From positions 2,790,001 through 2,854,000 of the forward strand of contig JAGMUV010000001.1 in the NCBI GenBank assembly GCA_020744425.1: a stretch of DNA of 64,000 nucleotides, read 5' to 3'. The translations under genes and the position numbers were made by a program. Below are positions 1 to 13,140 of the stretch, in pieces (the stretch's first letter is position 1; every line of letters starts with the position of its first letter). Under the pieces are notes generated by a model, which was not told the DNA's origin, made no database searches, and was given only the letters and a program-made list of their open reading frames with translations. The DNA is from Dactylonectria macrodidyma. Lineage: Eukaryota; Ascomycota; Sordariomycetes; Hypocreales; Nectriaceae.

Positions 1-296
1 TAACTAAATAGTTAATAAGCTAGTATTTTTTTTTAGACTTTTAAAAAAATTATTAAGCTAGTTATAAGTAAAAATAGTAAAAAAAATAGTGCGAATTTTA
101 TACTACTAGTGTAATAAGTATCTATAGCTTTAAAAAAATATAAAAAATAATATATATTATAAATAAGCTAAGTTTAGAATTTTAACTATTTTAGGCTTAG
201 TTTGAAATTTTAAGAATTATTTTAAAATCGTGATTTAAGGTGAAAATCTTACTGCGCTACTTGCTTGTCTGCGCCGCTTGCTTATTATATATGTTA
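1..296. mobile_element. MITE copy 1 (right part, cut by window edge)
   Basis: The right end carries the terminal inverted repeat shared by all MITEs here, ending in CTTATTATATATGTTA, with the paired subterminal motif CTTGCTTG...CGCTTGCTTA. The interior matches copies 3 and 5, including the central motif AGTGCGAAT at 88-96. The left end lies outside the window. Full copies of this subfamily are about 429 bp, so roughly 130 bp are missing. Confidence 0.75.
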
Positions 297-1760
297 AATA
301 TATTATATTTTACTTAATTTATAAAAAGAACTTAATTAATTAAAGGCTAGTTCTAAAAGAGCTATAGTTAGTATAGGCTAAATTATATCCTTTGTATATA
401 ATCTTCTTAGACTTTATTATTAATCTATTAGAAATAACCTTTAAAAGGATAATATAGATAGTTCTAAGTTTTAATAAATTAGACTAACTTTACTTTATTA
501 ATTATATCTTTAATAAAAAGATATTATTATTAGTAGGATATTTATTCTATTTAATAGAAAACTGGGTAGTAGTATTAGTAAGAATATTAATTTATAATAA
601 TTAGGAAATCCTAGTGTGTATTCTTAATAATAGAGACCTTAAGTTTATATTTAGTATATAGAAGTCTATTTTTACTCTTTTTAAGATTAAATATCTTATT
701 TCTATAGTATATTACTTATAGACTAATAGAACTATAAAAAGAAGAAATTAAATAGTAAAAGCTAATATGTGATTTTATATAGTAAAAAGCCTAAATATAC
801 TATAGTTAATAATACTCTTAGTAATATAATTTAACTTTAATAATAGCTTATTTTAAAGTATTAAGCAGTTTTTAAATAAATTAATATATAGATTTAAACT
901 AAAGATAATAGTCGATTTTATCCTTTTAATATATGCTTTTAGTATCTAAATAAATAAAGAGGCTATTAATACATTCTGAAAAATCTATTATTATAAAGCC
1001 TAGCTCCTTATTAATACTATAATAATAATAATAAGGATTAAGTATAAATAGCACTATATATAGGTTAGAACTAATAAAGAGAATATAGTTTACTTATAGC
1101 TTTATAAAGAATATTACTTATTAAGAAAGCTAAAGAAGAAATAGTCTTTAGTTAGAACCAGACCTTATTATATAATATATAAAATTTATAAATAGGCATT
1201 TAAACTTAACTTCTTACCTTATTAGTATATTTACTTAATTATTTTAATCTTCTAATTATAGAAACTAGAGTAAGAGGAAGACCTATTTAAAAGGCTATAA
1301 TCACTGCTCCTACTAATAGCTATTAATAGATTTAAAGTCATAGACTACTAAAAAATTAAAAGAATTATCTAATAATACTATAAATAGTATAAAGGATAAT
1401 TAAAGCGATAATTTCTTCTATAATAGAAAGGGTATTTAATAAAAGATAATAATTAGTTAAATAAAGCTAATATATTAGAAAATGCTTTTAAATTAGTCTA
1501 GGAATACTTTAAGAAAAATCTTACTAATTAAATAAACCTCTTTAAGAAGAAGAAGATTTTACTTCTTAAAGAGCTAAAGTTAATCCTTAAAGAGTTAAAA
1601 GCGCTTTAATTTTAAAAACTATAATAGTATATTAATGCTTATTAGATAAAAGAATAAGTAGAAGTACTAATAGATATTAAAGCTATACTTTCTAAGGCTA
1701 AATATTATATAAAGAACTAATAGAACTAATAATTAAATTATAATTATTAGAAAACTAGTA
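297..1760 (+). mobile_element. Gypsy remnant: integrase and chromodomain
   Basis: Read through the RIP stops, about 500-1300 follows the Gypsy integrase core and C-terminal part: a degraded S-D-R-D-P-x-F motif near 625, the A-Y-H-P-Q-T-D-G-Q-x-E-R motif near 700-735, then the stretch that in chromoviruses reads L-x-L-H-K-G-Y near 1090. From about 1330 a degraded chromodomain follows (Y-x-I-E-x-I ... R-W-K-G-Y ... W-E). The remaining pol lies to the left, beyond MITE copy 1 and the window edge, so the MITE probably inserted into this element. Gypsy, chromovirus clade, is a firm call from the motif order; the ends are not resolved. Confidence 0.75.
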
Positions 1761-3592
1761 ATATATACTTTATCTATTAGATATAGTAAATTTAATAAAT
1801 AAAGAGATATTAATAGTAATTATATAAGTAATAAATAATAAAGTAATAATAATAGCTATTATATAAATATTAAAAGCTAAAAATAATATTAATAGTTATT
1901 ATATAAATATTAAAAGTTAAAAATAGTATTAATAGCTATTATATAAATATTAAATACTAAAACACTAGTTACTAGTTAGTACTAATTAATAACTAATGCT
2001 TTTATTAAATTATTAATAGCTAGTAAAAATATTCTTAAGTAATTATTACTAGTTAGTAAGTAACTAAAATTAATAATTACTATTATTAATAAAAGAAATC
2101 TAATTCTAAAGCTATTATAAAAGTTAACCTAAGCTTTTTAATACTATATAATCTTAGCCTAAAGACTAAGAGCTATTAAAATTAACTAACTATTAGTAAT
2201 TATATTATTATATTATTAATTCTATTCTTTCTTTTCTTTATTAAATCTAAAATCTTTTAATTATAGAATAAGTATTATTACTTTTAACCTTATATTAATA
2301 AAGATATTACTATACTATTAATTCTGCTTTTTACTTTCTTTACTAAATTTAAATGCTTTAGTTATAAATTATATATTATTATTATTAACTTAATACTAGT
2401 AAAAGCACTATTTATAGTACTAAAAGTACTTATTCCTTTCTTTCTTTTTCTTTACCCTTTAGAAATATATAGTTATTAATCTTATACTATTATTACTTAT
2501 TAAAATATTATTAAAATTAATACTATTAAAATCCTCTTAAGATATTTAATTAATATAAGTAATAATAGTAATAAAAATACTAGTAAATACTCCTTTATAA
2601 TTACTAAAAATAGTAAGCTAAGTAATACTATTATAAAAACCTATTAGTTTACTAATAGTCTATAAGGAGAGTATAATAAAACTACTTAAAGCTATTAAAA
2701 GAGTATTAATCCCCTTATTAAAACTAGTATATCCTTCTTTTTTAATACTAAGACTAGTAAGTCTATCTTTTCTAACTCTAGTACTATTAGATTTAGATAT
2801 ATTATTAGTAAAACTAGTACTCCTATTTATAGAGAAGGCAGTAGCCTTTAGATTAATTATACCAGCTCTTCTAAAAGTAATAAGCTCTGAACCTCTATCT
2901 TAAGCACTAAGAAAATAGCTAAATTCTACAAACTTTTTAAAAGGAAGGAGAAAGCTATTATACTTAGTATCTATAGAGTTAAAACTAGTAATTAGTCTAA
3001 TGAATATAATAACTAACCTCTGAATGCTAGTTAATACTTTTAAGTAATTTGAAATACTTAAGTAATTAATAAAGATAGTATAAATATTACTAAAGCTATA
3101 GATATTAAAAAAGATAAAGGAATTAATAGTAATAAGAACCTTATTAAAAATAGTAATACTATAAATAAAGAAAATACTAAAGAAGATAGATATAATAATA
3201 GTAAGAATAAATCTGCTTTAAATAATAATAAGGATATAGATTAAGAAAGTCTTAAAAGTATAGATTAGCTTTCTAAAGTTAAATCTAATAATAAGTAAGA
3301 TAAAGCTAATAATAAATAGAGTAAAGCTAATAAAAGGTAGAATAAAACTAACCTTACTAAGTATAAAGTCCTTAAGATATATAATAATTTAAATATCCTT
3401 AACTTTATTAAAAGAATTAGTAATATATCTTATTAAAAATAAAAAGAATAATTCTATAATATTTACTTAAATATTATTAATAAAAAGATAGTTAGAAGTA
3501 ATTATATCTTTAGTAATTTATATACTTTTAATAAGAGTACTAATTATATTAAATATTAAGACTTAAAAATAGCTATTTTTTTCCTTTAGGTT
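1761..3592. other. Unassigned RIPed sequence
   Basis: AT-rich sequence with short direct repeats near 1830-1960 (a repeated TATTATATAAATATTAAAA-type unit). It could be the 3' end or LTR of the Gypsy remnant to the left, or a gag-like region of another element. I see no recognisable domain and no surviving gene. Confidence 0.5.
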
Positions 3593-3606
3593 AAATTCAG
3601 CTTAAT

Positions 3607-4553
3607 TAAGGTTATAATCCTTTAGCAGCGCATACTCAGAGAGGGGCCAGAGGTTAAACAGTAAAAAAAAAAACAACTAATAGTGAATAATAGTATAAGA
3701 GCCCAAAACCCAAGCCTAAGGCAATAGTAACTCAGAATGACTAGAGTTTCTATTGCATCAGGGTATAAGCTTTACTATCCTAATCAACCCTTCAAAATGC
3801 GTTAAGCAGCTGGAAAGCTAGATAGAAAAGCTAAATAGAAAAGCCAGATAGAAAAGCTAGATATCAGAAGGTAAAATCGTCATGCGATAAAAGCCCCGTG
3901 AGGGTTCGTCGCATTCCAAGCTCGTCGCAGTTCTAAGTCGCAATTCAGTTACCTCTTTACAATTCCAGATCGCAATTCAACTCATCAGAGACTAACCACA
4001 ACGAACACCACAATAAACGTCCAGCGCAACACACTCCACGCTCCTAGCAACTCGGGTTTCAGCAGCCACTATGCTCTCTCTATATATGACCTTAGCGATC
4101 TTCGAGACTGAGGTGTTCTTAAGACTGCGCCTCTTTAGAGGTAACCGACGATTTAAGAACTGGATTAAAAACGAACAATACTTCTTAAGGCGACTAGTAG
4201 TAAAGCCAGTATCTAAAATATCCTTAGAAGAAATAGCATTCCTTAAGTCACTAGCTAATATTAATGAAGGGTAGATAATGCAAGTTATAAGAAACGTGGC
4301 CATTATTAATGCATAAAACAACTGATGACTGTATTAAAAACTAAGGGAATCCTGCTAGAACGGTTGAAGGATTTGGCGGAGGAAGGTTCTGTAAGGGAGG
4401 AGGGATAAGAGTCTATCTGTAACTAGGTCGACTAATTAATTGAGTCCTTCGTCTTAAGATAACTTAAGCAATGTAAATATATGATATAGAAATGCAGTAA
4501 TGAGGAATGTAGCAGTGTAGAAATAAAAGTCCGAATAGCGGTTTTAATAGCGA
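3607..4553 (+). mobile_element. Short retroelement-like insertion, copy 1 (14-bp TSD)
   Basis: The 14-mer AAATTCAGCTTAAT stands on both sides (3593-3606 and 4554-4567), an exact target site duplication. The insert begins T-A-AGGTTATAATCC and ends CGGTTTTAATAGCG. It is far less RIPed than its surroundings and is homologous to 59878-61002. It holds an A-tract near 3663-3672, tandem AGCTAGATAGAAA units near 3810-3860, and a 67-codon open frame at 4071-4274 that I do not recognise. A 13-14 bp duplication points to a LINE/SINE-like mechanism rather than an LTR or Tc1-type one, but no reverse transcriptase is present and the class is inferred. Relative to copy 2 it lacks about 130 bp in the middle. 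Confidence 0.75.
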
Positions 4554-4567
4554 AAATTCAGCTTAAT

Positions 4568-5456
4568 AAAGTATAAATTTAATAAATTTAATAACTCTAT
4601 CTTTTTAAAGTTAGAAGAAGGAAAGTTATATTTAATAATATAAGAAATACTATATAAAGAGTTTTAAAAATTTATTAAAAAAATAAAGAATACTAATTAA
4701 AAGAAATTAAAATTAATAGTTATAAGAATAGGTCTAACTTAATAAATAAAGAATGCGTTTAAAGACTATTAGTAAGCCTATTTAAATAATGAATATTTTA
4801 AAATATAAAAGAAGACTATTTACTAACTAAAAAAGCTACTTATATAAATAGAAATACTAGCCTGCTAGTTCTTATACTTATATAATTAAATAAATAGGAC
4901 TATTAATAAAGCATTAATAATGCTTTAGAAGTTATATTTATTAAATATTCTAGGACTTAGAAATTAAGCTATAAGCCAGATAGTTATTAATAATACTTAT
5001 AACGCTGCTTTTACTATAATTACTACTAATACTATAAGCATTATAAAGCAGATATAAGAATAGTTAGAAAAGGCTCTAAAATGGATTAATACTTTAAAGA
5101 AGTCAGTTACTTAAATTAGAAACATTTAGAATACTAAATTAAATAGTAATTCTAATACTCTTAGAAATAAATTTATTTAAATTAAAGCTTAAGTAAAAGC
5201 AGATACTAAAGCTAATAATAAAGCCTTTAAATACATTATTAAAAAGGTTAATAAGATTAATATATAGAGCTTTAGAATAATAGTGCTTACTAGCTAATAA
5301 GATAATATAATAAAGGAAATCGCCTTTAATAATATTAAATTTATTAATTAAATAAGATCTATTTCTAACTTTAAGAATTATATAAAAGTATATAAACTTA
5401 AGCTAAATAAATTTAATACTAGTAGTATTATAGACCTTTTGAATTATATAAAGGTA
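4568..5456 (+). mobile_element. Degraded gag/ORF1-like region
   Basis: The sequence resumes after the 14-bp duplication and is the same host element that lies left of 3593. Reading through stops gives a Lys/Asn-rich, coiled-coil-like stretch around 5040-5300, which would fit a gag or LINE ORF1. No diagnostic motif is visible, so the family is open. MITE copies 2 and 3 interrupt what follows. Confidence 0.4.
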
Positions 5457-5898
5457 TAATGTATATAATAAGCATACAACGTATCCAAGTATATAACGCA
5501 TTTCCAATTTATACTTAAAACAGTACTTTTTTAAAAATTCTTTAAAAGTTTAAACTAGACTTAAAATAGCTTATATTTTACTTATAGGTTTAATAAGTAT
5601 ATAAAAATAAGTAAAGATTTTTTTAGATTTTTAAAAGATTTTATTTATAAACTTATTTTAAAAAATCTTATTCGTATTGTTTTTTTTCTTATTTATAATT
5701 TTAAAAAGCTAAATAAATTAGTTAAAAATCTAATAAAAACGCTAAATTATGACTTTTTTAGTTAATTACTTAAAATTAATTTTCTAAAATTCTTAATATT
5801 ATGCAGCCCATTTTAGAAAATTTAAAGTTTACTCTTTTAAGTATATAGTATAAGTGCGTTATATACTTAGATGCGTTGTATGCTTATTATATATGTTA
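5457..5898. mobile_element. MITE copy 2 (442 bp, subfamily B)
   Basis: It begins TAATGTATATAATAAGC and ends with the inverted counterpart GCTTATTATATATGTTA. Inside each end lies a pair of AAG-TA/CATGC-type motifs about 16 bp apart (AAGCATACAACG, AAGTATATAACG). Its length and interior match copies 4 and 10. The central motif is present in mutated form at 5670-5678 (ATTCGTATT, reverse orientation). It splits the gag-like region. Confidence 0.85.
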
Positions 5899-6051
5899 TA
5901 AGAAAGTCAAGAGTAAAATTAGTACTAATAAACTTATAGATATATATTATAAAGCTATTTATAATAAGGTAATTTCTTTTAAAAATGTAAAACTAATAGA
6001 CTTACTTATATAAAAGAAACTAACTATAAAAATGCAAATTCCTACTACTAT
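5899..6051. other. Host-element segment between two MITEs
   Basis: 153 bp of RIPed sequence that continues the interrupted element between MITE copies 2 and 3. No further feature is seen. Confidence 0.5.
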
Positions 6052-6480
6052 TAACATATATAATAAGCTTGCGTAATAAACAAGCTTGTGTAATACTTAT
6101 ACTATGCATCTAAAAGTGTAAACTTTAAACTTTCTAAAATAGGCTATATAACTCTGAGATTTTTAGGAAATTAATTTTAAATGTTTAATTAAAAGGTTAA
6201 TAAGCTAGTCTTTTTTCTATATTTTTAAATAAATTATTAAGCTAATTATAAATAAATGTAGTAAAAAAAACAGTGCGAATTTAATACTACTAGCGCTATA
6301 TGTATATATAATCTAAGAAAATTCATAAAAATAATATATATTATAAATAAGTCAAATTTAAAGTTTTAGCTATTTTAAGCTTAATTTAAATTTTTAAGAA
6401 TTATTTTAAAACTATAGTTTAAAGTAGAAATCAGAATGTTATACTTACTTGTTTGTTATATAAGCTTATTATATATGTTA
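6052..6480. mobile_element. MITE copy 3 (429 bp, subfamily A)
   Basis: It starts TAACATATATAATAAGC and ends GCTTATTATATATGTTA. The subterminal pair AAGCTTGCG/CAAGCTTGTG is visible on the left. The interior matches copies 1 and 5, with AGTGCGAAT at 6272-6280. It lies 153 bp from copy 2 in the same host element. Confidence 0.85.
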
Positions 6481-9399
6481 AGATAACTTTAATAAAAGAG
6501 CCTAATAAATAGAAAGCTAATAAAGAACTATAGAAAATACTTTAAAAGAACTTAAAATAGTAATTATAATTAACCTTTAAAATATTCTAAATAATTCTAG
6601 TAATTTTACTAATTTACTAACTCTAATATAAGAGTTAACTTTAAGAAAGGCAAAACTAGTACTAAAGAAAGCACTAATAACTAAAAATATTAAAAAACTA
6701 TTAAATCTATTAATTCTTAAGCTAAAACTAATAAGCTTAAAAGAGTAAATATAAAAATATACTTAAGTTAATATTAATTCACTCTTCTCTAACCTAAAGT
6801 AAGTAATACTAAAGAAGAATTATTAATAATAATTACTTTAATAGTAAATATAATAATTAAAGAGTAGATTCTAGTAAGTAAAGAGGGCTAAGAAGGACTT
6901 AAATAGATAATAAGTAATAAAGACTTAATATTAACTACTTAAAGGATGATTTTAATAATAGTAAAGTAGATTCAGATAGATAATAAGCATTAAAATCTAA
7001 AATAAATAGAGGATATAAATTTTCTCTTTTTATAAACTAATAGATTACTTCTTTAAATTATTTTACTTTTACTATATATATTTTTATTATTAGTATAGTA
7101 GCTTTTATCTCTTATTATTAAGTACTTATTATAAATAGGTTAGGACTAAGTCCTTACTAATAGAAATAATATATTTATAATTAAATCTTTTACTTTAGAA
7201 ATTAAATTAATTAATTAAGACTTTATATATAATATATAGTATAAAGAGAAGACCTTAAGCTTATTTAGTAAGAGAGTGTTTAATAAATTAAAGTATCTTA
7301 AGCTAAGTAAGGTCACTACTAGGTTATAGCAAGCCTCTATTATATAAGTCTATAGCTAGAGCTACTAGCCCTTAGCCTAGGGCTAGGTTCTAGTGATATC
7401 GCTCTTAGAGCCAGTATTAGCCTAGCTAAGTAGTGAGATCACTACGAGCTAGATAGAGCATCTCTATAGTTAACTTAGTAGCTTCTTACTCTAGGCTAAG
7501 CCTATAATAATAGCCCCCTCTCTTCTTTTATAGGGTTTCCCTTAAGAGCGACTCTTCTTAGAAGCTAACTCTTAATATTATTACTATACTTTTATAACCT
7601 TCTAACCTTATTATCGCTAGGCCCTTTCTTTCTTTTTAATACTTAAGGTTCTTAGCTAATTATAATATATATCCGTTCTATCTAAGTAGTAACTATAGGG
7701 CCTACTTATTTCTTATTTTGCTCTCTTAGTAGCTAATCCCTAGCCTGGTTATTATAAGGGCGCTATAGTTATATAGCTTCTTTTTTTACTACTTAGGCCT
7801 TACTTAAGAGGAATTAGCCTTTAATACTTTATTATTTATAATAAGGGGTTTTTTTATTTTTAGAATATATTTTAATAAATAATAGTTAATAGTACTTATA
7901 TAAGTAGAGTATATTATTTATTATTTACTTTTATATATTATAATAGCTTTATTATTAAATAATGTCTTTATTTTATTTTTAATTCTAAAGTGAATATAAA
8001 GTTATTAAAGCTTCTAAAGAATAATAAATTATTATTAATAAGAATAATGCTTATTTTTTTATTATTATAGCTATTAATAAATACTATAATTAGGGCTTTT
8101 ATAAAATAGTTATTAAATCTCTTCTTACTTTATTATAATTAGATTTTTCTTCTTTCTTTAATTATAATTATTTCTTTATATATAACTATACTTTTAGCCT
8201 TAACCTCCTTATATTACCTCTTTATTATAAGTTTATAACTAACTTATAAATAATAACTTAATTAATTAGTTCTTACTCTTACTTTTATTATAATACTATA
8301 AGTATCTTATATCTTTATTTATATAGTTAGTACTAACTTATAGTAATAGTTCTTTATTATTTACTCTTACTCTTATTACTAATATTATATAAGTTATAAT
8401 CTTACTTTTATATTATTACTTTACTAACTTATTATAATAATATTATATACTATTAAGTATGCTTTTATAATACTATTATATAATATTCTAATAAGACTAT
8501 TTATAAGAATAATAAGGTTATACTTATTCTTATACTTAAGTACTTACTTACTTTAGCTATCTCCTTTAATAAGTTATTATAAGTTTATTATATAAGTTTT
8601 ATTAACTAATAGTAATAGTCTTTTCTTCTAAGTACTTTACTTATAAGAATAATAATTATAACTATACTCTTATAAATAATACTAATTATATATTTATAAT
8701 AAGTTTATATTAATATTACTATTAGCTTATTACTAAGTATTATCTTATAATATACTACTTCTTTATTAAAATTAAAAAGTATAAGGATCTTCTTATTAAA
8801 GACTTTATTACTTAGACTATAAGTATTACTTATTATAATTATATAATATTCTTATTAACTCTTTATATAGTCCTCTATTTATATTACTATTTATAAGGCC
8901 TTTTACCTTATGTTTTATAATAATAAAGTTACTTAGGCTTATACTACTATTAATACTATTATTATTAAATAAGCGCATTTTATTAATAAAAATACTATAT
9001 TTATATAATACTTAGTAGTTATAAGTCTCTTAATATAGATTGACCTTATTAATATCCTTATAATTATATAGTAAGTAAATAAAAAGGACTTACCTTTACA
9101 TATATATATTAGTCTTTCTGCCTTACTCTCTAAGTTTAAGGAAGAAGAGTCTGAAGAGGAGCCTATTATTAAGAAGGTTAACTAAATGTCCCTCCTCCCT
9201 CTTAAAATCGTTATAGTATTACTTTACTCTTATAGTATATTTATATTATTTTATTTATATAAGCTCTTATACTTTTAGTTTTTTTATTATTAGTATATAT
9301 ACTTATTTTATAAAGTTAAGAAGATATTAGTTTTATTCTTACTTTTTATAACTTTATAGTAACTATCCTTATAATTTTATACTATATTCTTATTTTAGT
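6481..9399. other. Unassigned RIPed sequence with an LTR-like patch
   Basis: 6481-7000 continues the interrupted gag/ORF1-like element. 7270-7830 is less AT-rich, contains short palindromes such as CCTAGGGCTAGG near 7376-7387, and may be an LTR or untranslated region. 7830-9400 has no recognisable frame; it may be the 3' end of the minus-strand Gypsy to its right. No surviving gene. Confidence 0.4.
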
Positions 9400-9859
9400 T
9401 TCTTTATAAGTTCTAGCTTAGGCTATTATAGTTATTATTAAGGCTTATTTAGTCTTTTTTAATTATATATAATGAATTTATTAAGAGGTCTATTAAAAGT
9501 TATAATAAGTTTATAGCTTTCTTTATAGTAATCTAATACTATAAGATCTTATAGATTTTTTACTAATTTTTAGCTCTTTTCTTTATAGCTCTTTTATTAT
9601 ATTAAAGCCTTATAGACTATATTATGCTCTTATTACTTATACTTAGTATAAAGGATATCTTTAACTTTATATTCTTCTTAGTTATCTATTTATAGTAATA
9701 AAGGCTAGTAGTTATTATTAACCTATTTTAAGGCTAGATCCTTTCTCGCCTTCTTTAATAAATTAATATAGAATTATAAGTAGGTTACTTTAAGTATATT
9801 AAGTTCTATAATATATAAGCTAATTACTTTTATAATTATGTATTTTTAGTATAGCTAAT

Positions 9860-10301
9860 TAATATACATAATAAGCATACAATGCATCCAAGTATGTAAC
9901 ACATTTCTAATTTATACTTAAAATAGTACTTTTTTAAAAATTCTTTAAAAGTTTAAACTAGACTTAAAATAGCTTATATTTTACATATAGATTTAATAAG
10001 TATATAAAAATAAGTAAAGATTTTTTTAGATTTTTAAAAGATTTTATTTATAAACTTATTTTAAAAAATCTTATTTATACTGTTTTTTTTCTTATTTATA
10101 ATTTAAAAAAGCTAAATAAATTAGTTAAAAATCTAATAAAAATAATATCTTATGACTTTTTTAGTTAATTACTTAAAATTAATTTTCTAAAATTCTTAAT
10201 ACTATGCAGCCTATTTTAGAAAATTTAAAGTTTATACTTTTAGGTATATAGTATAAGTGCGTTGCATACTTAGATGTATTGCATGCTTATTATATATATT
10301 A
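9860..10301. mobile_element. MITE copy 4 (442 bp, subfamily B)
   Basis: Ends TAATATACATAATAAGC and GCTTATTATATATATTA form the terminal inverted repeat. The paired subterminal motifs (AAGCATACAATG, AAGTATGTAACA) match copies 2 and 10. Length is identical to copy 2, and the interior is nearly the same in the same orientation. The central motif has decayed to ATTTATACT at 10073-10081. It interrupts the Gypsy integrase downstream region. Confidence 0.85.
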
Positions 10302-11846
10302 AGCTTTCTTAAAGATCTTATTATTTTAAAGTTATATATATTAAGCTAGACCTTATTTTCTATTTATATCTTTTTAATAGAATATTATAGCTTATTTACT
10401 AAGGTTTTTTATTATTATTATATTACTATTATAAAGGCTTAAATAAATTCATATACTTATTATAGTTTTTAAATTAATTATAGTGCCTTTACCTTATTAC
10501 TAATTCCTAGTTTAAAAGTAGTAAGTTCTATAGTCTTAAATCCTTTAATATTATAGCTATATTCTATAAAGAAAGGGCTTATTTTAATAAATAAGTATTT
10601 ATAGTTATTTAATACTAGTTATACTATAAGTAAGTAATAATTCTAATTTTTCTAAAAGAAGTTAATATATACTTAGAAGTAGGATTGGATTTTCTAATTA
10701 TAGTATTTTAAGCTTTTATCAGTTTATAAGTAGTATATAGTATTAAATTATTACTCTATTTTAATAAGTTTATAAAAAGCTTATTAAAACTAGCTAGTTT
10801 AATTACTTCTTCTATTACTTATAATAGAATAAAGCATTCTATAAAAGTAAAAATAATAATTAAGGAATTACTATATATATACTTTAGTCTTTATATTAGT
10901 TATTTCTTTTAATATAATAAACTTAGTTAGCCTATTTATAATAATCTAAAGGTATTAAGTGCTATAAGTATTAATAAGAAGGAGGTTAGTAATAAAGTCT
11001 ATAATAAGGTTATTATAAGATTAGTTTAGAATTAGAAAGGGTTTAAATAGTCTTTATTAAGTATCTTTCTATAGTTTTATTTATAAATATTATAATTAGT
11101 AATAAAGTTATATATTAATTATAAGTATTCTAACTAGTATTAATAATAGCTAATAATAATAAAAGTACTATTTCTATTAAAATATTTAAATATTATAATA
11201 TTTTATTCTAGTTAGATAATATATATTTATAATTAGTCTTTAATAACCTTATTAAAACTATTAAAACCATCCCTTCTAAGTACTTAAAGCTAATCTTAAT
11301 AAATAAATAGCCCTTTAAATATAAGGCCGCATTCTATAATATTTACTTTAAGCTTTAGCTCTATAAAAATGCTATAACTCCTTATCTTAAGTACTATAAA
11401 AGCGCCTTAATAAATCATATCTTTCTCCTTTATATTATCTTAAAGGTTCTATTTATTAAAGAAGAGTAAGAAGATAGATAATATAGAGATTATTATAATT
11501 ATAATACGTTCTCTTAAGAGGATTGCCTATTTAGAAATTAACTATATAAAGCGCCCTTCTTCTTACTTATCTTAATTACTCTTAAGAGTATCTTAGTCTT
11601 TTAGCTAAGCTTACTTACTATAGTATTATTATTATTAGGTTAGTATTATAATATAAAGTTAAATTCTTAGAGTTTTCTATTTAATAGACTTATTAAGTAT
11701 TTAATTATTATTTTTTATAAAGTACTTTAAGTTCTTATAATTAGTAAGAATTATAAAAGACTTATAGTTCCTTAGTTTTATATTTTATATTTTTAAATAA
11801 GAAATAATAGCTAATATCTTTTAATTATAAATAAAGTTGTTATATT

Positions 11847-12274
11847 TAATGTATATAATAAGCAAGTATTATAAATAAGCGAATATTATACTTATATTAT
11901 ATATTTAAAACTCTAAACTTTAAATTTTATACAATAGCTAATATAGCTCTAGGATTTTTAAGATATTAATTTTAAATATGTAATTAAAAAGTTAATAAAC
12001 TAGTATTTTTTTTAGACTTTTCAAAAAATCATTAAGCTAATTATAAATAAAAATAGTTTAAAATATAGTGCGAATTTTATACTACTAGCGCTATAAGTAT
12101 ATATAGATTAGAAAAATTCTTAAAAATAATATATTTTATAAATAAGCTAAGTAAAAAATCTTAACTATTTTAAGTATAGTTTAAATTTTTAAGAATTTTT
12201 TAATTTTATAATTTAAAGTAAAAATCAGAATATAATACTCGCTTGTCTATAATGCTCGCTTATTACATACGTTA
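11847..12274. mobile_element. MITE copy 5 (428 bp, subfamily A)
   Basis: It starts TAATGTATATAATAAGC and ends CGCTTATTACATACGTTA. The interior is collinear with copies 1 and 3, with AGTGCGAAT at 12067-12075. It sits between the RT and RNase H parts of the minus-strand Gypsy element, so it moved after that element. Confidence 0.85.
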
Positions 12275-13140
12275 TATTAATTAAGTTATTATAAGTAAAA
12301 TATAATAAAGTAATAAAGTCTTTATAAGTCTTCTTAAAAGAGGACTTTTTTAAAAGTAAAGTCTAAATTATTACTTTTTATATATACGTTCTTATTTAAG
12401 TTCTATTTAGCTAGTATTAAAGCATTATAAAAATAGTACTTAAGTTCTTTAAATACTACTTCTTTAGTATTATTCTATATAAAGGTTACCCCTTTTTTAA
12501 TAAGCTAAATAAGAAGTATAGTAATACTTATAAAATTAGAAATAAAGACTTAGTAGTAGTTAGTAAAGCTAAAGAAACTCTAGACTCCTTTTAGTAATAA
12601 AGGCGCTTTTTATTTATAAATAATTTACTACTTTTCCAGATTATAATAAATGCCTTCCTTAGTCTTAATTATAAACCTTAAGTATTTGACCTCTTATATT
12701 ATAAACTTATATTTCTTAGGGTTAAAGTTAAGCCCTATATTACTAAAGGCTTAAAGGACTTAATAGACTTTTATTAAGTAATTATAGTAAGTCTTATTAA
12801 AGTAAATTAAAATATTATTAAAATAGGCTATTATAAAGTTATTAAGGTATTATTATAGTATTTAATTAATATAGTATGAGAATATTATAAAAGCATTACT
12901 AAGTTTAAATAAGTATACTAGCTATTTAAAAGAGCTAAAATATATTTAAAATATAGTCTTACTTTTATACTTTTTAATTATTCTTAGCTTATAAAAGGCT
13001 ATAATAATATCTAGCTTAATAAACTATTAAATACTGTTAAACCTAAATAAATATATAAATATATATATCTCCTTTAATAAGCTAAGTTTTAAGCTTTATT
13101 ATAAGCTTAAAAATTCTATATAGAATCCTATTTAAATATA

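Larger units (their letters stand above)
9400..13140 (-). mobile_element. Gypsy chromovirus remnant, minus strand
   Basis: Read on the minus strand through RIP stops, the order is as in Gypsy pol. Reverse transcriptase lies at about 13100-12440, including the Y-L-D-D-I-L-I-Y box as Y-F-N-N-I-L-I-Y near 12800. RNase H follows at about 11840-11700 (Y-D-K-E-L-L-A-I-I and T-D-H-K-N-L-x-Y-F, degraded), the integrase core at about 11100-10750 (D-F-I-T-x-L and V-D-R-L-T-K), and an integrase C-terminus with chromodomain at about 9860-9450. MITE copies 4 and 5 are inserted in it. Gag and LTRs are not identified. Confidence 0.75.

Noticed and set aside
1830..1960. Possible CRISPR-like or satellite array
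   Set aside because: Short AT-rich direct repeats with no constant spacer; fungal context makes CRISPR irrelevant.
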